Both the position numbers and the translations under genes were made by a program. DNA of 64,000 nt from DATEOR01 sp963841425 (GTDB lineage Bacteria > Actinomycetota > Thermoleophilia > Gaiellales > Gaiellaceae), in contig CAWJCL010000002.1 in the NCBI GenBank assembly GCA_963841425.1, positions 558,001 to 622,000 on the forward strand, read 5' to 3'. Below the pieces are notes generated by a model that was not told the DNA's origin, did not search any database, and saw only the letters and a program-made list of their open reading frames with translations. The first letter of the stretch is position 1. Each line of letters opens with the position of its first letter. This document shows positions 9,096 through 19,781 of this stretch, in pieces.

Positions 9096-10001
9096 GTGGA
9101 TCAAGTAGCTGCTCTCCTGGCGATTCTCGCCGCCGCCTCGTTCGCCCTGGCGGCGACGCTCTGGCAGCGGGCGACGATGGGCTCCGACCTCGTCGGGGGG
9201 AGCCCGAGAGCCTTCACCAGGCTCTTGACGAACAAGGTCTGGCTCGTCGGTCTCGGCGCTCAGCTGGTCGGTGTCGTCCTGCAGGCGGCGGCGCTCGACC
9301 GCGGGCGGGTCGCGATCATCCAGCCGCTGCTCGTGACCGCTGTCATCTGGGCCATGCCGCTCGGGTACTTCCTCACGAACCAGACGATCACCCGGCGCCA
9401 CATCCTCGGCGCCGCCATCGTCGTCGCAGGCCTCGCCGTCTTCGCGAGCTTCGGCGATCCCGCAGGGGGCCTCGACGACGCGCCTGGCTCCGCATGGCTT
9501 TCGTCATTCGTCGTCCTCGGCACGATCTGCATCTGCCTGCTGCTCTTCGGGCGGCGGGGCGATCTTTCGGCACAGGCCACCGTCTACGGCGCCATCGCCG
9601 GCATCCTCTACGGCGTTTCGGCGACGCTGATGAAGCCCGTGGTCGAGAATCTGCACACCGACGGTGCGGTGAGCGTGCTGGAGAGCTGGGAGCTCTGGGT
9701 CATGGCGATCGGCGGGCTCGGCGGCTTCTACATCCAGCAGATCTCGCTTGCGACCGGGAAGCTCGTCACTTCCGTGGCGACCGTCTCCGTCGTCAACCCG
9801 GTCGTGAGCGTCATGCTCGGAGTGCTCGTCCTCCAGGAGCGGCTCGACCAGCCGCCTGCGTGGCATGTGGTCATGGCAGTGGTGGGGCTTGCTCTCGCCC
9901 TCCTCGGCGCCGTCGTGATCGCGTCCGTCTCCGAAGGGGCAAGAGAAGCTGAGGCGACGAGCGACCAGCCCGTCGCGCCTGCGCGCCCGCAGACGGCCTA
10001 G
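9096..10001 (+). CDS. DMT/EamA-superfamily permease
   Basis: 301 aa, about nine to ten membrane segments in two homologous halves (first half from residue 1, second from TVYGAIAGILYGVSATLMK). This is the drug/metabolite transporter fold; the DRGRVAIIQPLLVT segment resembles NIPA/magnesium-transporter-like DMT members. GTG 9096 starts directly in the first helix (VDQVAALLAILAAASFALA). Stop lies 7 bp from the convergent membrane-protein stop. Substrate unknown. Confidence 0.78.
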   Translation: MDQVAALLAILAAASFALAATLWQRATMGSDLVGGSPRAFTRLLTNKVWLVGLGAQLVGVVLQAAALDRGRVAIIQPLLVTAVIWAMPLGYFLTNQTITRRHILGAAIVVAGLAVFASFGDPAGGLDDAPGSAWLSSFVVLGTICICLLLFGRRGDLSAQATVYGAIAGILYGVSATLMKPVVENLHTDGAVSVLESWELWVMAIGGLGGFYIQQISLATGKLVTSVATVSVVNPVVSVMLGVLVLQERLDQPPAWHVVMAVVGLALALLGAVVIASVSEGAREAEATSDQPVAPARPQTA

Positions 10002-10008
10002 GGGAACC

Positions 10009-10644
10009 TCACACGGAGATCTGCACCGGCGAGGTGATCAGCCAGATCACCGTGCCGAGAAAGATGAGCCAGCCGAGCGCAAGAAGAGCCTCCCGCTGCC
10101 GAAGCCGATGCAGCTTCGTGGAGATCCCGGCGAAGAAGAGCGCGGAGGCGAGCAGCACGACGGCGAGCACGTAGTTGTCCGCGCGCTGGTTGGCGAGCTC
10201 GGCGTCGTCGGAATGCCCTCCCGCCTCGGCGTTCAGCTGGGAGCTCCGCTCGGCCTCGGAAACGCTGTACTCCGGCATGGCGAACGGCGACAGCGGCGCA
10301 TCCCGGTTCGTGAACGGCGCCGTCGCGATCCATGCGGCGAACGCGGGCTGGAACTCGGGGCGGAACCGACGCCGGTAGAACTCCGCCAGCTCGCGGTTGC
10401 CCGTCACATGCGCGTCGGCCCATTGCACGAAGGTGGCGATGTCGATCTGCGTGAGCTGCCCCGCCCGGGTCGCGGCCTCGGACGACTCGATGCGCGCCGC
10501 CGTCCCCTTGCTGGTGTTCACCGCCTGCTGTCCCCTCCATTGCGTCGACTGGTACGTGCTCCACGCCGTCGCGACCGCCGCGACGGCGAGCAGAATCGTG
10601 GCGAACAGCTCGACCCGGCGCTCCCTGCTCTCGTCGGGCTCCAC
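10009..10644 (-). CDS. two-helix membrane protein of unknown function
   Basis: 211 aa. One hydrophobic helix near the N-terminus (about 14-32, LFATILLAVAAVATAWSTYQ), a long soluble middle with the conserved-looking stretch STQWRGQQAVNTSKG, and two C-terminal helices (VLAVVLLASALFFAGIS and ALGWLIFLGTVIWLIT). GTG start; the preceding gene stops 2 bp upstream of it. Similar proteins are common hypothetical proteins in many bacteria. Third gene of an operon headed by the MFS exporter. Confidence 0.72.
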   Translation of the reverse strand: MEPDESRERRVELFATILLAVAAVATAWSTYQSTQWRGQQAVNTSKGTAARIESSEAATRAGQLTQIDIATFVQWADAHVTGNRELAEFYRRRFRPEFQPAFAAWIATAPFTNRDAPLSPFAMPEYSVSEAERSSQLNAEAGGHSDDAELANQRADNYVLAVVLLASALFFAGISTKLHRLRQREALLALGWLIFLGTVIWLITSPVQISV

Positions 10645-10646
10645 GA

Positions 10647-11330
10647 TCAGGCGAAGACGTTGACGGCGCGCGCGATCACGAGCCCCACGACCGTCAGTGA
10701 GATCAGGGCCTGGAGCGACATAGTCAGCTTCGCCCAGCGGGCCATTGGCATGACGTCGGTCGGGCTGAAGGCGGTGCTCGTGGTGAGAGCGAGGATGAGG
10801 TAGTCGGCGTATTGCGTGCGCCAGCCCGGCGGCGAGAGCTCCGGGCTCATGTGCTGCGTGAAGGCGAAGTCGGGATAGGGCCGGTCGCCCCGGTAGCGCG
10901 CGAGCGGGCCCCCGCTGTCGAGCAACCAGTAGAAGAGGCTGAAGACGAGGACGTTGCCGAGCCAGATCAATGCCCCCGACGCGAGCAGCGCGCTTGCCGA
11001 GTTCGTCACCTTGTTGCCCTCGACCAGGTCGACGATCAGTTCGACCGTGGACGCCAGCGCAGCACAGGCGAGCAGGCTGACGAGCGCGATGGCGAGCCTC
11101 CTGAGCCAGCGTCTGTGCCCGCTCACGCGTGCAGGATCCGCCGCCAGAAGGACGAGCACCAGTCCGACCTCGACCGCCGGGACCAGCCAGACCGGCCCGA
11201 GCGAGGAGCGGTCCGGCACCGCAACCCGAAGGACGATCGAGATCGCGATGAAAAGAGCGAGCGTGGCCACGATCGGCCAGCGCGGCTCGAGGAACACGCG
11301 CTCCTCTGGTTCGGGCGCCGCGGTCGTCAA
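10647..11330 (-). CDS. multi-pass membrane protein, DUF1345-like
   Basis: 227 aa with about six hydrophobic segments. Near the C-terminus it has TSTAFSPTDVMPMARWAK, a signature seen in a widespread family of small bacterial membrane proteins that resembles a channel pore-like segment. TTG start at 11330 overlaps the exporter stop as TTGA, so translation is coupled to the MFS gene. Function unknown. Confidence 0.75.
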   Translation of the reverse strand: MTTAAPEPEERVFLEPRWPIVATLALFIAISIVLRVAVPDRSSLGPVWLVPAVEVGLVLVLLAADPARVSGHRRWLRRLAIALVSLLACAALASTVELIVDLVEGNKVTNSASALLASGALIWLGNVLVFSLFYWLLDSGGPLARYRGDRPYPDFAFTQHMSPELSPPGWRTQYADYLILALTTSTAFSPTDVMPMARWAKLTMSLQALISLTVVGLVIARAVNVFA

Positions 11331-12946
11331 GCCGGGCTCGGGCTCGCGGTCCCGGCGGCACTGGTGTCCGGGTCGACCGGATGCCTGTCCTCGGCCTGGT
11401 AGGCGGCGAGGAGCTCTTGCTCCCGCTCGAAGCGGGGGAAGAACCGGGCGACGACGACGGCACCGACGAGAACCGCGACGATTCCGGCCAGGTAGGCCCA
11501 TTGATCTCCCTGGACGAACGAGGTTTTCGCGGCCGCCGTGATCTGGCTCGAGTACTGCGGATATTCCTGGGCGATCGCCTCGGCGCCGTCGAACGACTTC
11601 GTCAGCTGGCCTGCGACGTTGTCGGACACCTGCTTGTTCGACTCGGCGATCTGGCTCGCGAAGGCGGAGGCATAGCCGGCGGTGAGAAGCGCGCCGAAGA
11701 TGGACTGCATGACGGCGCCGCCCAGGTCGCGCTGGAGGTCCGCCGTCCCCGACGCCATCCCCGCCCGCCGGACGGGCACGGAGCCGGTGAGGGAGTGTGA
11801 AGCCGGGGTGCCTGCGAGGCCGACCCCGATACCTACGAGGGCGTAGCCGAGACCGACTTTCCAGTACGAGGCGTCCTCCTTCCAGAGGAGGAGCATTGTG
11901 AGGAAGCCGAGCATGACGAAGACGTAGCCGGAGAGGAGCGTGAAGCGGGCGCCACGGGCTTCGACGATCTTCGCCGAGCGCGGGGCGACGAGCACCATGC
12001 AGAACGCGGCGGGGAGGATGGCGAGGCCGGCGTCCAGGGTCGAGTAGCCGAGAACGTTCTGCAAGTACTGCTGACCGACGAACATCGCCCCCATCAGCGA
12101 GCCGAAGACGATGATCCCCGCGCAGGCCGCCACCCAGAACGGCGGCCGTGCGGCCACTTCGAGGTCGTAGAGCGGATTCGACGCCCGTCGCTGACGGAGG
12201 TAGAAAAGCGCGAGCGCGGCGACCGCGACGAGCGCGAGCCCGATGCTCAGCGCGCCCTTGTCCGGCACCGGCGCAAAGTTGATCGAGAGGATCAGCGCGC
12301 CGACGAGCACGAGCGAGAGGATTCCGCCGAGGTTGTCGACCGGCTCGGTCCCTTCGTTCACGTGAGCGGGCACGAGGCGTATAGCCATCACGATCGCCAC
12401 CACCGCAAGTGGAAGGGTCAGGAGGAACACGGAGCCCCACCAGAAATGCTCGAGCAGAAGGCCCGACGAGAGCGGCCCGAGCGCCGCGATCGCTCCTCCG
12501 ATGCCGGACCAGAGCGCGATCGCCTTTGTCCGCCCGGGGCCCGACCAGAGGGCGGTGATGAGAGCGAGGGTCGTCGGGTACGCCATGCCGGCCGCAAAGC
12601 CGCCGCCGATGCGCGCGATGATGAGCACAACGTCAGACGGTGCCCACGCGGCGAGCAGGGAGGCGGGAATGGCCAGCACCGTGCCTACGAGAAGCATCAT
12701 TTTCCGGCCGTAGCGATCGCCGAGCGCCCCGAGCCAGAGCACCGAGCACGCCAGGCCGAGGGAGTAGCCGACCGCGACGAGATCGAGCGCCGTCTGGCTC
12801 GAGTCGAAGTGCTCTCCGATCGACGGCAGCGCGACATTGGCGACGGCCAGGTTCAGGTTCGCAACCGCGGCGACCAGGATCAGCGCCGTGAGGACAAGCC
12901 CCGCGCGTTGCGGCTGCGAAGCGGTTCGGTCCACCGAGGCGCTCAT
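11327..12946 (-). CDS. MFS transporter, 14-helix DHA2 (EmrB/QacA) type
   Basis: 539 aa, long enough for 14 helices. Motif A is GALGDRYGRKMM (about 73-84). The large extracellular loop before the last helix (SKSFDGAEAIAQEYPQYSSQ region) is usual for DHA2 exporters. Predicted proton-driven export of a hydrophobic or toxic compound. It is divergent to the MalT/LuxR-type regulator; the CACCTAGGTG palindrome lies between them, so that regulator probably controls it. A TAGGGT hexamer six bases before the ATG suggests a leaderless mRNA. Confidence 0.9.
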   Translation of the reverse strand: MSASVDRTASQPQRAGLVLTALILVAAVANLNLAVANVALPSIGEHFDSSQTALDLVAVGYSLGLACSVLWLGALGDRYGRKMMLLVGTVLAIPASLLAAWAPSDVVLIIARIGGGFAAGMAYPTTLALITALWSGPGRTKAIALWSGIGGAIAALGPLSSGLLLEHFWWGSVFLLTLPLAVVAIVMAIRLVPAHVNEGTEPVDNLGGILSLVLVGALILSINFAPVPDKGALSIGLALVAVAALALFYLRQRRASNPLYDLEVAARPPFWVAACAGIIVFGSLMGAMFVGQQYLQNVLGYSTLDAGLAILPAAFCMVLVAPRSAKIVEARGARFTLLSGYVFVMLGFLTMLLLWKEDASYWKVGLGYALVGIGVGLAGTPASHSLTGSVPVRRAGMASGTADLQRDLGGAVMQSIFGALLTAGYASAFASQIAESNKQVSDNVAGQLTKSFDGAEAIAQEYPQYSSQITAAAKTSFVQGDQWAYLAGIVAVLVGAVVVARFFPRFEREQELLAAYQAEDRHPVDPDTSAAGTASPSPA

Positions 12947-12958
12947 CGGTCCACCCTA
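12947..12958 (-). promoter_or_regulatory. leaderless-type -10 of the MFS exporter
   Basis: Minus-strand TAGGGT (12953-12958), six bases, then ATG 12946. Confidence 0.45.
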
Positions 12959-13052
12959 ATCCGCCCCGACGAGCCGGGAAACCGCGTCGACGCCCCGAGG
13001 CGGCTCGTCAAATCTCCGCGTGCGTCGCCATGCGGCCAGTCTCGGGCGTGGT

Positions 13053-13085
13053 TAGGTGAGCAGCCGCCGACTTCACCTAGGTGAA
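13053..13085. promoter_or_regulatory. operator-like palindrome TTCACCTAGGTGAA plus half-site
   Basis: A perfect 14-bp palindrome sits at 13072-13085, in the middle of the 259-bp gap between the divergent exporter and regulator genes. A half-site TAGGTGA (13053-13059) lies about two helical turns away. The same palindrome with a half-site recurs at 14593-14634, ahead of the next operon. Likely binding site of the adjacent LuxR-type regulator. Confidence 0.6.
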
Positions 13086-13192
13086 CATGAAAAGTGGCGC
13101 CAGGCCGACCAGGGCGATGGACGCGTAGCCCCCGGCGACTGTCCTGCATGAGGTTGGGCTGAACGACGTATGTGCCCGCGTCGAACCTCGAC

Positions 13193-13205
13193 TAGCCTCC
13201 CGGTT
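13193..13205 (+). promoter_or_regulatory. leaderless-type -10 of the LuxR/MalT-type regulator
   Basis: TAGCCT at 13193-13198, seven bases, then ATG 13206. This favours 13206 over the upstream in-frame ATG at 13170. Confidence 0.5.
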
Positions 13206-14582
13206 ATGGGCGTTGCCCTGCAAACGGGGGGGACGCTGCAGCAGCCGGCCCGCCCACCGCCCCTGCTCACGACGAAACTGCATCCCCCGGCCGGGCGGGA
13301 GCAGGCGGTCCCGCGCGAACGTCTCGTCGAGCGGCTCCGGGCTCCAGCCGGCACCAAGCTGACGGCCCTTGCCGCACCAGCCGGTTACGGCAAGACGACG
13401 CTCCTGGGAGCGTGGCGCGAGCGGGAGGCACCGCGGCGGCCCGTCGCATGGCTGACCCTCGACGAACGCGACAACGACCCGGCGGTGCTCTGGTCCTACG
13501 TGATCGAAGCGCTCACGCGGAGATGCACGGGCCTCGGGGTCACCGCTGCGACCGAGCTGGGAACGGCGCACATCATGGACGTCGTTCTGCCGGAGCTGAT
13601 CAATGCGCTCGCCGCCTTCGGCGAGGTTGCCCTCGTCCTGGACGATTTCCACCGGCTCACAAGCGGTCCGGCGCGGGACAGCATTGCATGGTTCGTCGAT
13701 CACGTTTCGTCGAACTGCCAGCTCGTCATCTCCACGCGCAGCGAACCCGCGCTACCCCTCGGTGCGCTCCGCGCCCACGGTGAGCTGCTCGAGCTCCGTG
13801 CGGCCGACCTGGGCTTCACCGTCACGGAGGCCGACGTCCTCTTGAACGACCGTCTCTCGCTCGACCTCGACCGCGAGGACATCGAGGCGCTCGTCGAGCG
13901 GACCGAGGGCTGGCCCGCCGGCCTCTACCTGGCGGCGCTGTCTCTTCAGGCAGCCGACGATCGCCACCAGTTCGTGAGCAGGTTCAACGGCGAGAACCGC
14001 CACATCGTGGATTTCCTGGTCGACGAGGTGCTGAACGCCCACGACTCCGAGACGCAGACCTTGATGCTCCGCTCCTCGGTCCTCGGACGGATGTGCGGGC
14101 CTCTCTGCGACGCCGTGTTGGAGCAAGAAGGCAGCTCGGAGCGCCTCGCCGAGCTCTCTCGCACCAACCTGTTCCTCGTGCCCCTCGACGATCGCCGCGA
14201 GTGGTATCGCTTCCACCAGCTTTTCGCCCAGCTCCTTCGCGTCGAGCTCGAGCAGCGCGAACCTGGGCTCGCTCCTACGCTCCACCGCCGCGCGCACGCC
14301 TGGCATCGCGAGCGCGGAACGAGCGCCGAAGCGATCGAGCACGCCCTCGCGGCCGAGCCGGCATCACGAGGGGGCCCGCGCCCGCGGAACTCCGTCCTGA
14401 GCGAGCGCGAGCTCGTGGTGTTGCGAATGCTCTGCGGCCCGTTGTCCGAGCGAGATATCGGCCGCGAGCTCTACCTGTCGCACAACACCGTTCACAGCCA
14501 CACGAGGTCGATCTACCGGAAGCTCGGCGTTTCCTCTCGGGCGGAGGCGATCCTCAAGGCTCGCGGCGCAGCGCTGATCTGA
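13206..14582 (+). CDS. compact MalT-like LuxR-family transcription regulator (no TPR sensor domain)
   Basis: 458 aa. Starts like the large ATP-dependent LuxR regulators: LLTTKLHPP, Walker A APAGYGKTT (57-65), Walker B EVALVLDDFH (140-149), then the STAND/NB-ARC-type region to HRRAHAWHRERGTSAEAIEHALAA. At that point, where MalT-type proteins normally continue with several hundred residues of TPR-like sensor, it goes straight to a GerE/LuxR helix-turn-helix (about 395-458: VLSERELVVLRMLCGPLSER ... HNTVHSHTRSIYRKLGV). The frame is intact across the junction. It should be an ATP-switched DNA binder in the cytoplasm. The palindrome CACCTAGGTG lies on both sides of the gene, consistent with autoregulation and control of both neighbours. 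Confidence 0.88.
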   Translation: MGVALQTGGTLQQPARPPPLLTTKLHPPAGREQAVPRERLVERLRAPAGTKLTALAAPAGYGKTTLLGAWREREAPRRPVAWLTLDERDNDPAVLWSYVIEALTRRCTGLGVTAATELGTAHIMDVVLPELINALAAFGEVALVLDDFHRLTSGPARDSIAWFVDHVSSNCQLVISTRSEPALPLGALRAHGELLELRAADLGFTVTEADVLLNDRLSLDLDREDIEALVERTEGWPAGLYLAALSLQAADDRHQFVSRFNGENRHIVDFLVDEVLNAHDSETQTLMLRSSVLGRMCGPLCDAVLEQEGSSERLAELSRTNLFLVPLDDRREWYRFHQLFAQLLRVELEQREPGLAPTLHRRAHAWHRERGTSAEAIEHALAAEPASRGGPRPRNSVLSERELVVLRMLCGPLSERDIGRELYLSHNTVHSHTRSIYRKLGVSSRAEAILKARGAALI

Positions 14583-14592
14583 GCTCGTTCGG

Positions 14593-14634
14593 TCCACCTA
14601 GGTGAATCGCTCCGACGGGCGGCTTCCTCACCTA
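14593..14634. promoter_or_regulatory. second operator-like palindrome CCACCTAGGTGAA plus half-site
   Basis: TCCACCTAGGTGAA at 14593-14606, eleven bases after the regulator stop, with a half-site TCACCTA (14628-14634) about three helical turns further on. It lies immediately upstream of the small gene that opens the 12-gene sugar/respiration run. Core identical to 13072-13085. Confidence 0.6.
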
Positions 14635-14657
14635 CTTCTCAGTCACGCTCGCTCGTT

Positions 14658-14909
14658 ATGGGCGCGACGTACCGGATCGTCGTTCGGGGAGAGATCGACG
14701 ATCGCTTCGCGTTTCTCTTCAACGGCATGCGGATGGAACGGGTGGAGGGCACCACAGTCTTGACCGGCACCGTCGTCGACCAGGCTCAATTGCACGGATA
14801 CATCGAACGGCTGGCCGAGCTCGGGCTCGACCTCATCGGCATCGAGCAGATCGACGGGCCCGTCGGCCTCGCGGCTCGGGCCTCGTCGCAAGGAAAGGGG
14901 AAAGAGTGA
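14658..14909 (+). CDS. small protein preceding glucose-6-phosphate dehydrogenase
   Basis: 83 aa, intact, overlapping the zwf GTG start by four bases. It has an alternating beta-alpha-beta-like pattern (TYRIVVRGEIDD, TVLTGTVVDQAQLHGYIERL, LIGIEQIDG) suggestive of an ACT-like or small ferredoxin-like fold, but no recognisable catalytic residue. First gene after the operator, hence first of the long operon. Function unknown; a regulatory role for zwf is only a guess from the coupling. Confidence 0.75.
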   Translation: MGATYRIVVRGEIDDRFAFLFNGMRMERVEGTTVLTGTVVDQAQLHGYIERLAELGLDLIGIEQIDGPVGLAARASSQGKGKE

Positions 14910-16329
14910 TCGCTGACGCACCCACCGCGCAGGAAGCCAAACGGCCGCAGCTCGAAGGCCAACGCGCCGACCACCTCGTGATCTTCGGGATCACGGGCGA
15001 CCTCGCGAAGGTGATGACGTTTCGGTCGCTGTATCGCCTCGAGCAGCGCGGCCTGCTGAACTGTCCCATCCTCGGCGTCGCGGTCGATGACTGGTCGATC
15101 GACCAGCTCGTGGAGCGGGCACGAGAGTCGATCATGGGCACGGGCGAGGAGCTGGACGATGACATCTTCCAGCGGCTGGCCAAGCGCTTCTCATATGTGG
15201 CCGGCGACTTCGCGGACGACGCGACGTACGGCCGGGTCGCCGCGGCGATCGACGGCGCGACGCTGCCCGTCTTCTATCTCGAGATCCCGCCGTTCCTTTT
15301 CGGCAGAGTCGTGAAGGGGCTGGCCGATGCGGGACTGACCAAGAACGCGCGCGTCGTGGTCGAGAAGCCGTTCGGGCACGACCTCGAGTCCGCCCGCGCG
15401 CTGGCGGACGAGCTCCATGCCTACATCGACGAGTCCCAGCTCTTCAGGATCGACCACTACCTCGGGAAGATGGGCACCGACGAGATCGTCTTCCTGCGCT
15501 TCGCGAATGCGATGCTCGAGCCGATCTGGAGCCGCAACTATGTCGCCTCCGTCCAGATCACGATGGCCGAGGACTTCGGAGTCGAGGATCGCGGCCACTT
15601 CTACGATCCCGTCGGCGCGCTGCGCGACGTCGTCGTCAACCACCTCATGCAGGTGGTCTCCCTCTGCGCGATGGAAGCACCGGCACGAGGAGATCCCCAG
15701 ACGATCAAGGACGCCCAGGTCTCCCTGTTTCGCGCAGTCAAGGAGGCGGACCCGGCGCGGTACGTCCGCGGCCAGTACGACGGCTACCGGTCGATCGACG
15801 GCGTCGCCCCCGATTCGAGCACCGAGACCTACGTGGCCCTGCGCCTGGAGATCGAGAACTGGCGCTGGGCCGGCGTGCCGTTTTTCATCCGCGCCGGGAA
15901 GTGCCTGCCGGCCACGCAGACGGAGCTCAGGCTCGTCTTCAAGCACCCGCCTCGACTCGGCTTCAAGGCCTTCGACCGAAGCATGGAGCCCAACCAGCTC
16001 GTCGTGAAGCTCGACCCCTCGACAGGCATCCGCATGGAGTTCGAGGCTCACCGCGCGGACGGGCCCGGCCAGGTCCAGCTCGACCTGGAGTTCTCGGAGC
16101 AGGGCGGCGAGGGCGCGACGCCGTACGAGGTCCTCCTCGAGGCTGCTCTCACGGGAGAAAGCATCCGCTTCACCCGCCAGGACGCGGTCGAGGAAACGTG
16201 GCGGGTATTCCAACCGCTCCTGGACGGCCCTCCCCCCGTCCAGCCGTATGCGCAGGGCTCATGGGGCCCGGATGAGGCTGACCAGCTGCTGTCCGGCTAC
16301 GGCCGCTGGCACGGACCGTGGATCGCCTC

Positions 16330-16333
<4 letters not shown>
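14906..16333 (+). CDS. zwf: glucose-6-phosphate 1-dehydrogenase
   Basis: 475 aa, full length. Oxidises glucose 6-phosphate to 6-phosphogluconolactone with reduction of NADP+/NAD+, first step of the oxidative pentose-phosphate route. Coenzyme motif GITGDLAK (28-35), EKPFGHD, and the active-site signature RIDHYLGK (181-188) are present. GTG start overlaps the previous stop (GTGA), and the ATG of the GH15 gene overlaps its stop. No 6-phosphogluconolactonase or 6-phosphogluconate dehydrogenase is adjacent; the companions are sugar hydrolysis and oxidation enzymes instead. Confidence 0.96.
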
Positions 16334-18219
<1,886 letters not shown>

Positions 18220-18227
18220 GAGGTCGC

Positions 18228-19781
18228 ATGGACACCTATGACGTGATCATCATCGGTACCGGCGCAGGCGGCGGGACGCTAGCCCACCACCTGGCGCCGT
18301 CGGGCAAGAAGATACTGCTGCTCGAACGCGGGGACTGGCTCCCGCGCGAGCCCCAGAACTGGCTCTCGCAGGACGTCTTCGTCGACAACCGCTACGTCTC
18401 GGAGGACACCTGGTACGACTCCAAGGGGAAGCCGTTCCAGCCCCAGATCCACTACTTCGTCGGCGGCGCGACGAAACTCTACGGTGCAGCGCTCTACCGG
18501 CTCCGCAAGGAAGATTTCGGCGAGCTCAAGCACCACGACGGATTGTCGCCCGCATGGCCGATCTCCTACGACGAGCTCGAGCCGTACTACACGAAGGCGG
18601 AGCAGCTCTACCAGGTTCACGGAGCAAGAGGCGAGGATCCGACCGAGCCGCATGCAAGCGGCGACTACCCGCACCCGGCCGTCTCGCACGAGCCGCGCAT
18701 CCAGCAGCTCTCGGACGATCTGGCCGGCGCGGGCTACCACCCGTTTCACGCTCCGTGCGGGATCATGCTCGACGAGTCGAACCCGCCCTACTCGAGGTGC
18801 GTGCGCTGCGCCAACTGCGACGGCTTCCCCTGCGCTGTCCACGCCAAGTCGGATGCCGAGGTGATCGCCGTACGCCCAGCGCTCGAGCATCCGAACGTGA
18901 CGCTGCTCACCAACGCGAAGGCGGTCAGGCTGGAGACGAACGCGGAGGGCACGGCAGTCACTGGCGTCGTCGTCGAGCACAACGGGGAGACCGAGACCTT
19001 CGCCGGCGAGATCGTCGTCGTCTCCTGCGGCGCCGCCAACTCGGCGAAGCTCCTGCTCGAGTCTGCCACCGAAAAGCATCCCAACGGGCTCGCGAACGCC
19101 TCGGATCAGGTCGGGCGACACTTCATGTTCCACGACAGCACCGCAGTGCTCGCCCTCTCCCGCGAAGAAAACCCAACTGTCTTCCAGAAGACGCTGGGGC
19201 TGAACGACTTCTACTTCCGAGCGGACGACTTCGACTACCCGCTGGGCAACGTCCAGATGGTGGGCAAGTCGCAATCACCCATGTTCCGCGGAGAGAAGCC
19301 GCTCGAGACGAAGCTGGCGCCGCAGTGGTCGCTCGACCGTATCGCCCGCCATGCGATCGACTTCTGGCTCTCCACCGAAGACCTGCCCCGGCCCGACAAC
19401 CGGGTCACCGTCGACCGAGACGGCAAGCTCACCCTCAGCTACACGGAGACGAATTCCGAGGCCAGGAAGCGGCTGTACGAAAAGGTGAAGTCGATCGTCG
19501 GGCAGCTGGACATGAATCCGGGGCACCTCGTGCACCGCTTCGCCTACATGAAGACCGACATCCCGGCGGCCGGGTGTGCCCACCAGGCGGGAACGTGCCG
19601 GTTCGGCTCCGACCCTGCCGACTCGGTGTTGAACACTGATTGCCGGGCGCACGAGCTCGACAACCTCTATGTCGTCGACACGAGCTTCTTCCCCTCGATC
19701 GGCGCCGTCAATCCGGCGCTGACGGCAATGGCCAACTCGCTCAGGGTCGGCGACCACCTGTTGGAGCGGCTCGCGGCCTGA
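18228..19781 (+). CDS. GMC-family FAD sugar/alcohol oxidoreductase with four-cysteine motif
   Basis: 517 aa. FAD-binding GTGAGGG at 10-16, the glucose-methanol-choline core, and a C-terminal VNPALTAMANSLRVG that holds the catalytic His/Asn pair (H in CAHQAGTCRFG, N in VNPAL). Residues 191-202 are CVRCANCDGFPC, a CxxCxxCx4C set seen in a bacterial GMC subgroup; FAD glucose dehydrogenases of other bacteria bind an Fe-S cluster with clustered cysteines, so a cluster is plausible here. RBS AGGAGG precedes the ATG. Between GH15, aldose epimerase and a quinol oxidase operon, oxidation of glucose or another sugar with electrons to quinone is the best inference. Confidence 0.9.
   Translation: MDTYDVIIIGTGAGGGTLAHHLAPSGKKILLLERGDWLPREPQNWLSQDVFVDNRYVSEDTWYDSKGKPFQPQIHYFVGGATKLYGAALYRLRKEDFGELKHHDGLSPAWPISYDELEPYYTKAEQLYQVHGARGEDPTEPHASGDYPHPAVSHEPRIQQLSDDLAGAGYHPFHAPCGIMLDESNPPYSRCVRCANCDGFPCAVHAKSDAEVIAVRPALEHPNVTLLTNAKAVRLETNAEGTAVTGVVVEHNGETETFAGEIVVVSCGAANSAKLLLESATEKHPNGLANASDQVGRHFMFHDSTAVLALSREENPTVFQKTLGLNDFYFRADDFDYPLGNVQMVGKSQSPMFRGEKPLETKLAPQWSLDRIARHAIDFWLSTEDLPRPDNRVTVDRDGKLTLSYTETNSEARKRLYEKVKSIVGQLDMNPGHLVHRFAYMKTDIPAAGCAHQAGTCRFGSDPADSVLNTDCRAHELDNLYVVDTSFFPSIGAVNPALTAMANSLRVGDHLLERLAA

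Noticed and set aside
13077..13160. Minus-strand fragment ending GGYASIALVGLAPLFMFT, membrane-like C-terminus before the regulator
   Set aside because: Too short, no start or partner frame, and it overlaps the operator palindrome; could be a relic but cannot be supported.
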